From: Streptococcus pasteurianus
Lineage (GTDB): Bacteria > Bacillota > Bacilli > Lactobacillales > Streptococcaceae
Direction: 5' to 3'
Length of the DNA stretch: 64,000 bases
Assembly: GCF_004843545.1 (NCBI RefSeq)
Contig: NZ_CP039457.1
Span: forward strand, 834,501-898,500
In this document: positions 1 to 6,665 of the stretch, one piece after another
Layout of the letters: every line of letters begins with the position of its first letter
Position numbering within the stretch: the stretch's first letter is position 1
Made by a program: the position numbers and the translations under genes
The notes under the pieces: model-generated
The model's database searches: none
What the model was told of the DNA's origin: nothing
What the model saw: only the letters and a program-made list of their open reading frames with translations

Positions 1-62
1 AAGGCTTGGCAGAAGCTCTTGGGTCTGGGGACGTTATTATTACCATTGAGGTCGTCGATTGA
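1..62 (+). CDS. C-terminal end of a cyclophilin-like-fold protein (cut by window start)
   Basis: Reading from base 3, the sequence encodes a 19-residue tail ending LAEALGSGDVIITIEVVD and a TGA at 60-62. An ALGxGxVxxxxE ending is typical of the small bacterial cyclophilin-like-fold family (Pfam Cyclophil_like2), and the next gene is a full member of the same family, so the identification leans on that match. The stop overlaps the ATG of the next gene (TGATG), implying translational coupling. Only the tail is visible. Function of the family is unknown; no prolyl isomerase activity should be assumed. Confidence 0.55.
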   Translation, partial: GLAEALGSGDVIITIEVVD

Positions 63-412
63 TGCGCTCAATAACAGTAACCATTGCAGAAGGAACATTT
101 GAGCTTTTCTTAGAAAATAATGCTAGCGCGCAAGCTTTTTCTGAACTTTTGCTACTTGAATTGGAAATGGTTGATGTGAATGGCAATGAGAAATTTTATT
201 TACTAGCTGACCACCTACCAAACCAAGAACGCTGTTCTTGTTTGATAAAAGCAGGTGATTTATTACTATGTCATACAAATGAATTAACCTTTTTCTATGA
301 TGATAGTAAAACCTGCTTTAAATACACTTATCTAGGACATGTTAAAGACAGCCAGAATTTCAGAAAAGCCATGACAGGCAAGATAGTCACTGTTATTTTT
401 GAGGAAAAGTAA
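62..412 (+). CDS. cyclophilin-like fold protein, second tandem copy
   Basis: 116 residues from ATG 62, which overlaps the upstream stop; a TTG one codon earlier is less likely. The family pattern is visible: NNASAQAFSELLLLELEMVDVNGNEK near residues 20-45, written in parts as the AKAF-LLP-LEM-DLNGNEK signature, then LADHLP, AGDLLL, ELTFFYDD and YTYLGHV, and a C-terminal VTVIFE strand. The copy is diverged: the usual ALGSGxVxVxFE tail has become AMTGKIVTVIFE. No signal peptide or membrane segment. It probably forms a two-gene unit with the truncated gene at the window start. Fold assignment is confident, function unknown. Confidence 0.6.
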   Translation: MRSITVTIAEGTFELFLENNASAQAFSELLLLELEMVDVNGNEKFYLLADHLPNQERCSCLIKAGDLLLCHTNELTFFYDDSKTCFKYTYLGHVKDSQNFRKAMTGKIVTVIFEEK

Positions 413-450
413 GATAGTCTTGACTGCTTCATGAAATTACTGCTTATTTT

Positions 451-459
451 TGCTATAAT
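451..459 (+). promoter_or_regulatory. extended -10 promoter of the pyridoxamine-oxidase-like gene
   Basis: TGC-TATAAT is a perfect TGn-extended -10 box. No good -35 lies 16-18 nt upstream. Transcription would begin near 466, which excludes the TTG at 462 as the translation start and supports ATG 492. Confidence 0.6.
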
Positions 460-491
460 GTTTGAAAAAAGAAATGATGGGTGGGCAACCT

Positions 492-992
492 ATGACAAAA
501 ATGAGACGTCGTGACCGTGAAGTGACTGACTTGACAGAAATCAAAGCTATTGTTGAGAAAAATATGATTTTGCATTTAGGGCTTTTTGATGAGGAATTTC
601 CTTACGTTATCCCTTTGCATTATGGTTATGAATACCGTGAAGAAACTGACCAGTTTATTTTTTACACACACGGTGCGAGACGAGGGCATAAAATTGATTT
701 AATCCACCAAAATCCCAATGTTTGTGTTCAGATTGAGGGAGAAGTGGTGCCTGATTACGACTATGATGTGCCTTGTAAATACGGTGCTTTCTTTAGTTCG
801 TTTATCGGACGTGGAAAAGCAGAGCTTATCGAAGAATCAGAGCAAAAAGCCTACGCCCTTAATCTACTCATGCAGCACCAAGCTGGCAAAATATTTGAAT
901 TCACCGAAAAAATGACAAAACCAGTCGGCGTGATTAAGATTGTGATTGACCAATATTCCGCCAAAGCTAAGACAATGATGCCTAAAAAATAA
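492..992 (+). CDS. pyridoxamine 5'-phosphate oxidase family (NimA-like) flavoprotein
   Basis: 166 residues from ATG 492 (MTKMRRRDREV). The opening RRRDREVTD, then ILHLGLFDEEFPYVIPLHYGYEY, FYTHGARRGHKIDLI and the mid-protein FIGRGKAELI block are the split-barrel FMN-binding fold of the NimA / PNPOx-like family. Members bind flavin or a related cofactor; some reduce nitroimidazoles, but most streptococcal members have no assigned substrate. The open frame continues upstream to a TTG at 462, but this lies inside the predicted promoter region. Monocistronic: it has its own extended -10 box and is followed by a strong terminator. Confidence 0.85.
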   Translation: MTKMRRRDREVTDLTEIKAIVEKNMILHLGLFDEEFPYVIPLHYGYEYREETDQFIFYTHGARRGHKIDLIHQNPNVCVQIEGEVVPDYDYDVPCKYGAFFSSFIGRGKAELIEESEQKAYALNLLMQHQAGKIFEFTEKMTKPVGVIKIVIDQYSAKAKTMMPKK

Positions 993-998
993 TAGAAA

Positions 999-1032
999 AA
1001 CAACTAATCTAAAGCAGATTGGTTGTTTTTTG
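999..1032 (+). terminator. rho-independent terminator
   Basis: Twelve-base arms AACAACTAATCT (999-1010) and AGATTGGTTGTT (1016-1027) with one T-G wobble pair, a 5-nt loop and a run of T, directly after the stop of the PNPOx-like gene. Confidence 0.85.
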
Positions 1033-1062
1033 TTAATAAAGATAAAAAATTGAAAAATTCCC

Positions 1063-1093
1063 TTGACTTGGAGCTAACTCAAAGGTGTAAAGT
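1063..1093 (+). promoter_or_regulatory. MerR-type promoter/operator of the MATE gene
   Basis: TTGACT (1063-1068) and TAAAGT (1088-1093) are separated by 19 bp, the over-long spacer typical of promoters activated by MerR proteins. The spacer carries the dyad CTTgGAG-N4-CTCaAAG (1067-1084). The same dyad, -35 box and 19-bp spacing occur upstream of the merR gene at 20616, so that regulator is the obvious candidate. Confidence 0.75.
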
Positions 1094-1123
1094 AATAGAT
1101 GACATTAGAAAGAGGAGGAAATT

Positions 1124-2488
1124 ATGGAAAGTAACGTAGTCGCAACACAGCAAAAAACGTATTTTTTTAGTAATCGTGATTTGGCTAAATTGTTTATTCC
1201 TTTGATTATTGAACAAGGGTTGGAATATCTGGTGGGCTTAATCGCCTCGATTTTAGTTTCAAGAGTTGGCGAAGCAGCAGTGTCGGGTGTTTCTCTTGTG
1301 GAGTTTCTCATGGCGCTCTTTATCAGTATTTTTGCCGCTTTTGCAACTGGTGGCGGCATTGTTGCAGGTCAATACTTAGGTGACCGTGATGGTGAAAATG
1401 CTAATAAAGCTATCAATCAATTAGCGAAATTCACTCTTATATTTAGTATCGTGATTACGGTTTTTATTTTTGCCATTAAACCGTTAATTTTAAATCATTT
1501 GTTTGGCTCAATTACGCCAGCAGTTCATGCCCAAGCCGATCGGTATTTTAATATCGTTGCCTTATCGACACCATTTATTGCCATGTATAATTGTGGCGCA
1601 GCGATTTTTAGAACCTTAAACAAATCACGCTTGCCGATGAATATTATGTTGGTCATGAATGGCTTGAATATTTTAATGGGGATTAGTTTGATTTATGGTC
1701 TCGGTTGGGGTGTCGAAGGTGTTGCAGTACCGATTTTGCTATCACGTGTTGGTGCCATGGTGCTAGTTCTTTGGTTTGCACATCACTTGACATCTGAATT
1801 AACTTTGGGAAACTTTTTGCGTGAAAAAGTTGACTGGCAGATGATTAAAAAAGTTCTTGGTATTGGACTACCATTTGGGTTTGAAAATGGCATGTTCTTT
1901 CTTGGTCGCTTGATTGTGTTATCAATTGTGTCTTTATTTGGAACAGCGGCGATAGCAGCTAATTCGGTTGGTGGAACGATTATTATGTTTCAGGCACTTC
2001 CAGGAATTTCTATCGTGCTAGGTTTAGCAGTTATCATTTCAAAATGCGTTGGTGCTGGGGACTATGAGCAAGCAGAATACTATAAGCGTAAGGTTAGCCG
2101 AATTATTCATTTGGCAAATGGTGCGATTTCTTTGCTCATTATTGCTGCAATGCCGTTATTGATGAAAATCTATGATTTGTCTGCGCAAGCAACGCACTAT
2201 GTTTGGATTATTGTCCTTGCACACGGTATTCTTGTTAGTATTTTTTGGAATTCTGGTTATGTGTTACCTGTTGTTTTTCGTAGTGCTGGAGATGCCAATT
2301 TTCCAATGGTAGTTAGTACTTTATCAATGCTATTAGCTCGTGTGGTATTTGCCTACATTTTTTCTGTTATGCTTGGTATGGGAATGCTAGGAACGTGGGC
2401 AGCTATGTTTTTAGATTGGTTTATCAAAGGAATCATTTATGAAATCCGCTACCGAAAAGGAACATGGAAAAATTATAAGTTAGTCTAG
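1124..2488 (+). CDS. MATE family efflux transporter
   Basis: 454 residues, the usual length for MATE exporters, with about twelve hydrophobic segments. The N-terminal half shows the MATE pattern IPLIIEQGLEYLVGLIASILVSRVGEAAVSGVS in order, and the second half repeats it (GLPFGFENGMFFLGRLIVLSIVSLFG), giving the internal duplication expected of the family. It exports cationic drugs or metabolites using a Na+ or H+ gradient. Start ATG 1124 follows the SD AGAGGAGG. The promoter carries a MerR-type operator, so expression is probably induced by the ligand of the MerR protein near 20.6 kb. Substrate cannot be told from sequence. Confidence 0.9.
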   Translation: MESNVVATQQKTYFFSNRDLAKLFIPLIIEQGLEYLVGLIASILVSRVGEAAVSGVSLVEFLMALFISIFAAFATGGGIVAGQYLGDRDGENANKAINQLAKFTLIFSIVITVFIFAIKPLILNHLFGSITPAVHAQADRYFNIVALSTPFIAMYNCGAAIFRTLNKSRLPMNIMLVMNGLNILMGISLIYGLGWGVEGVAVPILLSRVGAMVLVLWFAHHLTSELTLGNFLREKVDWQMIKKVLGIGLPFGFENGMFFLGRLIVLSIVSLFGTAAIAANSVGGTIIMFQALPGISIVLGLAVIISKCVGAGDYEQAEYYKRKVSRIIHLANGAISLLIIAAMPLLMKIYDLSAQATHYVWIIVLAHGILVSIFWNSGYVLPVVFRSAGDANFPMVVSTLSMLLARVVFAYIFSVMLGMGMLGTWAAMFLDWFIKGIIYEIRYRKGTWKNYKLV

Positions 2489-2518
2489 GAAAAACAATTT
2501 TAAAATTAAAAAAGCATC

Positions 2519-2563
2519 CATGCCTTTCAAGCATAATATCTATAAAATATAAGTATTTGTAAT
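2519..2563 (+). repeat. 45-bp promoter repeat, copy 1
   Basis: Identical at 44 of 45 positions to 3792-3836. It contains the 15-mer with arms ATGC-N7-GCAT (2520-2534) and the box ATAAGTATTTGT (2549-2560). The two copies flank the MFS gene and drive, respectively, that gene and an alpha/beta-hydrolase remnant. Confidence 0.9.
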
Positions 2564-2585
2564 AGTTGTTAATCCTTGTTATGAT
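2520..2585 (+). promoter_or_regulatory. composite promoter of the MFS gene (shared architecture, site 1)
   Basis: Element A ATGC-N7-GCAT (2520-2534), 14 nt, then element B ATAAGTATTTGT overlapping the -35 TTGTAA (2557-2562), a 17-nt spacer and TATGAT (2580-2585). Element B is part of an inverted repeat AAATA-N4-TATTT. The same order and spacing recur at 3793 and 21870, which suggests a common regulator. Confidence 0.65.
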
Positions 2586-2616
2586 AGCTTTAGTAATTAA
2601 AGAAAAGGATTAATTT

Positions 2617-3780
2617 ATGCAGAAAACTTCAAATCGTTCATTAATTTTACTTTTAACAATCGGTGTATTTGGCATTCTGAATACAGAAATGGGAATAACA
2701 GGCATCTTGCCACATATCGCTGAGCATTACAGTGTTTCATTGACAACGGCTGGTTTGTTGGTATCTGGTTTTGCTTTAGTTGTTGCTATTGCAGGACCAA
2801 CCATGCCTTTACTATTTTCAAAGGTCAATCGTAGATTAGTTATGCTTTTGGCAACAGGTGCTTTTACCTTGAGCACTATCGTTTCGATTTTGGCGCCAAA
2901 TTTTACTGTTTTACTGATTGCGCGTGTTTTACCAGCAATTTTTCATCCTGTCTATGTCTCTATGGCGATGACGGTAGCCGCCACATCTGTTCCTGAAAAC
3001 GAATCGCGAAAAGCAGTTGCTCAAGTTTTTATGGGTGTTTCAGCTGGAACACTTTTAGGCGTACCAGTGTCTAATTTCTTAGCAAGTCAATTTTCACTTA
3101 GCTTAGCAATGATTTTCTTTGCTATTATTAATTTACTTGTTTTTATCGGAACCATCATTTTAGTACCATCGATGCCAGTGACAACTGGATTATCTTATGG
3201 ACAACAATTAAGCATTTTAAAACGTAAAACGATTTGGATTTCTATTATAAGCGTTCTTTTATTGAATGGAGCAGTGCTAGGTTTTAATTCCTATATGTCA
3301 GATTTCTTAGAGAGTTTCTCACAAATCAACGTTAATCTAATTGCCTTGGTTTTGTTAAGTATTGGGCTGGCTAATATTATTGGAAATGCTTTAGCTGGAC
3401 AATTTTTAGATAAAAATACTCATCGATTACTGATTAGTTTGCCACTATTTCTTATCCTTGATTTAGCTTTACTATTTTTCTTTGGAAATCAAGCACTAGC
3501 GATGATGATTTTAGTTGTCATTTTTGGAATACTTGGTGGACTTGCGGGGAATGTGAATCAATATATGATTTACAGTGTTGGTGAAGATGCACCCGATTTT
3601 GCTAATGGTCTGTTTCTGGCGGCTGCCAATCTTGGTGTGACCGTCGGAACATCGTTTACAGGTGTGTTTATAACGCTTGGTGGTGGTAGTCAATTTAGCA
3701 TTTTGGGAAGTATCATTATGCTTATTATCGCTTTTATAGCTATCCTTACTCGTCAAAAATGGCTTGCACTATTAAAATAA
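2617..3780 (+). CDS. MFS transporter (DHA1/AraJ-like)
   Basis: 387 residues with about twelve membrane segments and no soluble domain. GILNTEMGITGILPHIAEHYSVS in the first segments and the RVLPAIFHPVYVSMA stretch are typical of the DHA1/sugar-efflux branch of the major facilitator superfamily, which exports drugs, sugars or aromatic compounds by proton antiport. ATG 2617 follows AAAGGA. It sits between the two copies of a 45-bp promoter repeat; the downstream copy would have driven a hydrolase gene now reduced to 44 codons, so exporter and hydrolase were probably co-regulated. Substrate unknown. Confidence 0.88.
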   Translation: MQKTSNRSLILLLTIGVFGILNTEMGITGILPHIAEHYSVSLTTAGLLVSGFALVVAIAGPTMPLLFSKVNRRLVMLLATGAFTLSTIVSILAPNFTVLLIARVLPAIFHPVYVSMAMTVAATSVPENESRKAVAQVFMGVSAGTLLGVPVSNFLASQFSLSLAMIFFAIINLLVFIGTIILVPSMPVTTGLSYGQQLSILKRKTIWISIISVLLLNGAVLGFNSYMSDFLESFSQINVNLIALVLLSIGLANIIGNALAGQFLDKNTHRLLISLPLFLILDLALLFFFGNQALAMMILVVIFGILGGLAGNVNQYMIYSVGEDAPDFANGLFLAAANLGVTVGTSFTGVFITLGGGSQFSILGSIIMLIIAFIAILTRQKWLALLK

Positions 3781-3791
3781 AAAACACTATT

Positions 3792-3836
3792 CATGCCTTT
3801 CAAGCATAACATCTATAAAATATAAGTATTTGTAAT
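3792..3836 (+). repeat. 45-bp promoter repeat, copy 2
   Basis: Second copy of the repeat at 2519-2563 (one difference, C for T after GCATAA). It begins just after the MFS stop and precedes the hydrolase remnant. Confidence 0.9.
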
Positions 3837-3858
3837 GTATGATAACCTTTGTTATCAT
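3793..3858 (+). promoter_or_regulatory. composite promoter, site 2
   Basis: ATGC-N7-GCAT (3793-3807), ATAAGTATTTGT, -35 TTGTAA (3830-3835), 17-nt spacer, -10 TATCAT (3853-3858). Same layout as site 1. It now drives only a 44-codon hydrolase remnant. Confidence 0.6.
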
Positions 3859-3888
3859 AACTTTAGAATAAAGATAGGAAAAAAGAAC

Positions 3889-4023
3889 ATGACTGAAGAA
3901 TTACATTTAACTCAAGAATGGGACAAAGTTTTTCCAAAAAGTGATAAGGTTGACCACAAAAAAGTGACTTTTCATAACCACTTTGGAATTACTTTAGTTG
4001 CTGAGTCGTTTGTTCATAAATAA
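3889..4023 (+). pseudogene. N-terminal remnant of an alpha/beta hydrolase
   Basis: 44 codons from ATG 3889 (MTEELHLTQEWDKVFP...). The WDKVFPKSDKVDHKKVTFHNHFGITL stretch resembles the start of streptococcal alpha/beta hydrolases of the YcjY/DUF1100 type, in which VTFxNRxGITLAADLY opens the core fold; those proteins are about 300 residues. Here the frame ends with TAA a few codons after ITLVAESFVHK, before the nucleophile elbow and triad, so no hydrolase can be made. Intact promoter with no downstream coding sequence suggests a deletion or early stop followed by loss. The 265 bp that follow show no other recognisable gene. Confidence 0.55.
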
Positions 4024-4242
4024 GAACTTCCTCTCTTTATAGAAGACCCTTTCATTTTATAAAGCATTACTTAACCATTTCTAAAATATCATATGACAGT
4101 TTGGTATGTAATATTAATAATAAATGACAAAAATCTCCTAAAATACGATTAAATTGGATTAAAAAACGCTCTAAAGGCGTCAGAGTAAAAATTTATGAGG
4201 AAGCTCCAAATTTTAAAAATATTCATTGAGAAATACGTAAAC

Positions 4243-4280
4243 AAATAAAGCTAAGCACTTTGTCTTAGCTTTATTTTCAA
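4243..4280 (-). terminator. rho-independent terminator (minus strand use)
   Basis: Perfect 13-bp arms AAATAAAGCTAAG (4243-4255) and CTTAGCTTTATTT (4264-4276), loop of 8 nt. It lies just beyond the stop of the minus-strand MFS fragment, with T-rich tails on either strand. Confidence 0.8.
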
Positions 4281-4288
4281 AACTGATT

Positions 4289-4750
4289 TTAAGTCGTTTT
4301 ACGGTCAAAGAAGTTGTAAATGTATTCGATAATCGCAAGGATAACAAAACCAATTGCAACCAATCCAAGTGTGCCTGAGGCACTTGTTTGCCCAAAGATA
4401 CCAGCAATGGCATTTACCATTGGTGCGGCAAAAGCAGCACCGAGATTGATTCCCATAAGAATGACCGATGTGGTTAAGGTACCACCATTTTTAGGACCGA
4501 CTTGTGCCACGCGAAGAAAAGCTTGTGGGAACACCCAACCAAAGAATAAACCAGCAATGATAACGCCTGTTGTTACTAAAGCAACGTTTGTCGCTGTGGC
4601 TACCAAGTAGAAACCAAGTGCAATGCCGGTATAGGCAACTGGTAAAATAAAGTTACCAATTAATTTTGAAACTGGGGCGTAAAGAAGGGCTGCTACCATG
4701 GAAGAGAAACCAAGTAAAGCAAGAATTGATGACGCAGCAGACGGCGTTAT
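4289..4750 (-). pseudogene. C-terminal fragment of an MFS transporter
   Basis: About 150 codons on the minus strand containing four to five hydrophobic segments: a [21 protein letters not shown] loop region, GLFFGWVFPQAFLRVAQVGP and GINLGAAFAAPMVNAIAG. This is the C-terminal half of an MFS protein, normally about 400 residues, and ends properly (FFDRKTT, then stop). The N-terminal half is missing: at about 4740 homology stops and the sequence changes into a plus-strand FMN reductase fragment. The apparent ATG at 4753 lies on the far side of the junction and has no SD. Non-functional. Confidence 0.7.
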
Positions 4751-5318
4751 CATCGCGACACCTGAACATAATCACACCACAAGTGCAGCTTTAAAAAGCA
4801 CGATTGAATGGCTTTCCTATCAAATTCATCCCTTTGATGGCAAACCAGTTATGATTGTAGGAGCCTCTTATTATCAACAAGGGTCATCACGGGCACAGTT
4901 ACACCTTCGTCAAATTCTTGATTCCCCAGGTGTTAATGCCATGGTTTTACCAGGAAATGAGTTTCTCCTTGGAAATGCTAAAGAATCCTTTGCCAGTCAT
5001 TATCATTTGAAAAATGAAGCAACCATCAATTTCTTAGGAACTTGTTTAGAAAATTTTATGAAGTATGTTAGTTTGGTAAACGGACTGAATGCCCCAAACG
5101 AAGAAATTCTCAAACCTGCTGGAGCTAACGAAAGTACACCAGTATCTACGGATGCTAATTCAGGTGCTTCAGCTAGTTGGAATGCGAGTGCAGCCCCAGT
5201 AGCCAAGCCTATCACCTCTAACTCAACAACCCCATTTGATAAAACACTAGACGACATCTTTGGTCCTGATTTAGGCATTGAAGGAAAAGATATTTTAGAT
5301 ACAGTAACTCTAGATTAA
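4738..5318 (+). pseudogene. 5'-truncated NADPH-dependent FMN reductase
   Basis: From about 4738 the plus strand encodes [20 protein letters not shown], the flavodoxin-fold segment of NADPH-dependent FMN reductases (the P-E-H/Y-N loop that binds FMN), then [19 protein letters not shown] and [20 protein letters not shown]. The C-terminus carries a Ser/Ala/Thr/Pro-rich linker and ends VTLD. About the first 70 residues, including the GSxRxxS phosphate loop, are missing because an MFS fragment is fused at the junction. The open frame extends a few codons into MFS sequence (ATG 4698) only by chance. Streptococcal homologues often partner flavocytochrome-type reductases, none of which is present here. 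Confidence 0.7.
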
Positions 5319-5322
5319 AAAC

Positions 5323-5347
5323 AAAAACGCCTTTGTGGCGTTTTTTT
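5323..5347. terminator. terminator between convergent units
   Basis: Arms AAAAACGCC (5323-5331) and GGCGTTTTT (5337-5345), 5-nt loop, T tail on the plus strand and A run giving a T tail on the minus strand. It lies between the FMN reductase fragment and the convergent macrodomain gene. Confidence 0.85.
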
Positions 5348-5349
5348 GA

Positions 5350-6132
5350 TTAATTAAGCAATTGCTGATAAAGATTTAATTCCTCGTCCTCGTCAACGTT
5401 AAAGATAATTTTATTAACAAATTGGCTGTGTTCTAAAAAGTCTTTTGCGGTTTGAATGGCAATTCTTGCCGCATTTTCATTAATAAAATGAACTTCATCA
5501 TCTGTTGCAAGAGATGATAGGGCAACAGATTCAAGATGATTTTTTTCTGCCAACGTTAGACAAGATAAGTAACTTTTAGCAAGTAAATCTTCGTCAATCG
5601 GCGTCAAATGCTCGTTGATAGCAGGACTAACGGTGTGAAGTACAAATTTGGCAGGCAAGTTATAAGCTGGCGTAATTTTTGCCGTGCCGGTTGGTTCATC
5701 ATGACCTTGTTCTTGTATGAGTTTGTAGCAATCCAGACGAAGTTGTACACCAGCATAGGTATGAATAGTATTGTCAGTGCAGTCATGAAGTGGTTGGAAG
5801 CAACCAAGCATACGACGATTAGCAGTATTGACAATGGCATCCACCTTGAGACGCGTAATATCACCTTTCCAAACATAAAGGCGGTCGTCTGTTGGAATTG
5901 GGCGTAGATGATTTAAGAAAACAACGACACGCTCTGCTTTTTTAAGTTGTAGATAGTTATCTTGCATATCTAAAAAGCCACTTGAAACCGCCATTGGTGG
6001 ACGAACGTTAAGAAGAGCACGCAATAATGTTTCTTGACTATCCAAGTCACTAGACACATCAATTGCTCTAAATTGTGGATTTTCCTTAATCAGGTAATCT
6101 AGAAGGTAGGTTACCATTTCTTTTTTTGTCAT
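5350..6132 (-). CDS. protein-ADP-ribose hydrolase (zinc-type macrodomain)
   Basis: 260 residues. An alpha-helical N-terminus of about 85 residues precedes the macrodomain: WKGDITRL (residues 88-95, ADP-ribose contact), DAIVNTAN (98-105) and C111-FQPL-H116-D-C118, the Cys/His/Cys zinc site of the zinc-macrodomain class, followed by DNTIHTYAGVQLR. Family members remove ADP-ribose from proteins and in many streptococci and staphylococci work opposite the sirtuin SirTM on a lipoylated GcvH-L carrier. Neither SirTM nor GcvH-L is adjacent here. ATG follows AAGGAGA on the minus strand. The gene is monocistronic and convergent with the FMN reductase fragment. Confidence 0.88.
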   Translation of the reverse strand: MTKKEMVTYLLDYLIKENPQFRAIDVSSDLDSQETLLRALLNVRPPMAVSSGFLDMQDNYLQLKKAERVVVFLNHLRPIPTDDRLYVWKGDITRLKVDAIVNTANRRMLGCFQPLHDCTDNTIHTYAGVQLRLDCYKLIQEQGHDEPTGTAKITPAYNLPAKFVLHTVSPAINEHLTPIDEDLLAKSYLSCLTLAEKNHLESVALSSLATDDEVHFINENAARIAIQTAKDFLEHSQFVNKIIFNVDEDEELNLYQQLLN

Positions 6133-6261
6133 ATGGTCTCCTTAGCATAATAAAATCGCTTTCCTAAGCATAAGTATATCACCTTTTTAAGGAATTAGCA
6201 TTAAGAAAAATGAAAAAATCTAAAAATGACAAATAGGAATCCGTGTAGCAATAATGAATCC

Positions 6262-6522
6262 CTATTTTTTGATAATCAATTCCAATGCTTTTTGTAATTT
6301 TTCTTCTTGTTTTTCTTTATCCTTAACTGGATTTTCGATGATTTGATTGATTTTGTTGCTAATAACGATACCCATGGTACGGTTGATGCTAGAACGAACA
6401 GCAGTTAATTGTGTTACGATATCGATACATTCTTTATCGTCCTCAATCATTTTTTGAATCCCACGCAGTTGCCCCTCAGCACGTTTTAAACGATTAATGA
6501 TGTCTTTGTTATCTGTTGCCAT
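6262..6522 (-). CDS. CsoR/CstR-family repressor with a single cysteine
   Basis: 86 residues, entirely helical DUF156/CsoR fold: INRLKRAEGQLRGIQKMIEDDKEC, then DIVTQLTAVRSSINRTMGIVIS. Copper sensors use Cys-His-Cys and the persulfide sensor CstR uses two cysteines. Here only C32 is present in the whole protein; the position equivalent to the second CstR cysteine (in SNKINQIIEN) is Ile. The gene is divergent from the rhodanese / CoA-disulfide reductase operon, and ATACC...GGGGTAT operators lie in front of both units, so it surely represses that operon and itself. SD AAAGGAG precedes the ATG. Ligand chemistry is uncertain because of the missing cysteine. Confidence 0.88.
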   Translation of the reverse strand: MATDNKDIINRLKRAEGQLRGIQKMIEDDKECIDIVTQLTAVRSSINRTMGIVISNKINQIIENPVKDKEKQEEKLQKALELIIKK

Positions 6523-6544
6523 AAAGCTCTCCTTTAATTGCTAT

Positions 6545-6562
6545 TATACCGATATGGGGTAT
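6545..6562 (-). promoter_or_regulatory. CsoR/CstR-type operator 1 (repressor gene side)
   Basis: ATACC-N5-GGGGTAT at 6546-6562, matching the half-sites of operator 2 and the known ATACC...GGGGTAT pattern of CstR/CsoR operators. It lies just upstream of the repressor's SD and start, fit for autoregulation. Confidence 0.75.
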
Positions 6563-6588
6563 TGTTTGTCAAACCCAAGACATTATCG

Positions 6589-6640
6589 TTGACAGTAAAT
6601 TGTAGGATGTGATATCATCAAAATATACCCATAGGGGTAT
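6589..6640 (+). promoter_or_regulatory. promoter and operator 2 of the sulfur-stress operon
   Basis: -35 TTGACA (6589-6594), 18-nt spacer, -10 TATCAT (6613-6618), then ATACCC-AT-AGGGGTAT (6625-6640) over the predicted start of transcription. A repressor bound there would block initiation. Confidence 0.8.
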
Positions 6641-6665
6641 CTATCGACAGAGAGGAGACAAGGTT

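Noticed and set aside
462..491. Longer start (TTG 462) for the PNPOx-like protein
   Set aside because: It lies directly after the extended -10 box and before the predicted transcription start; ATG 492 fits the family length.
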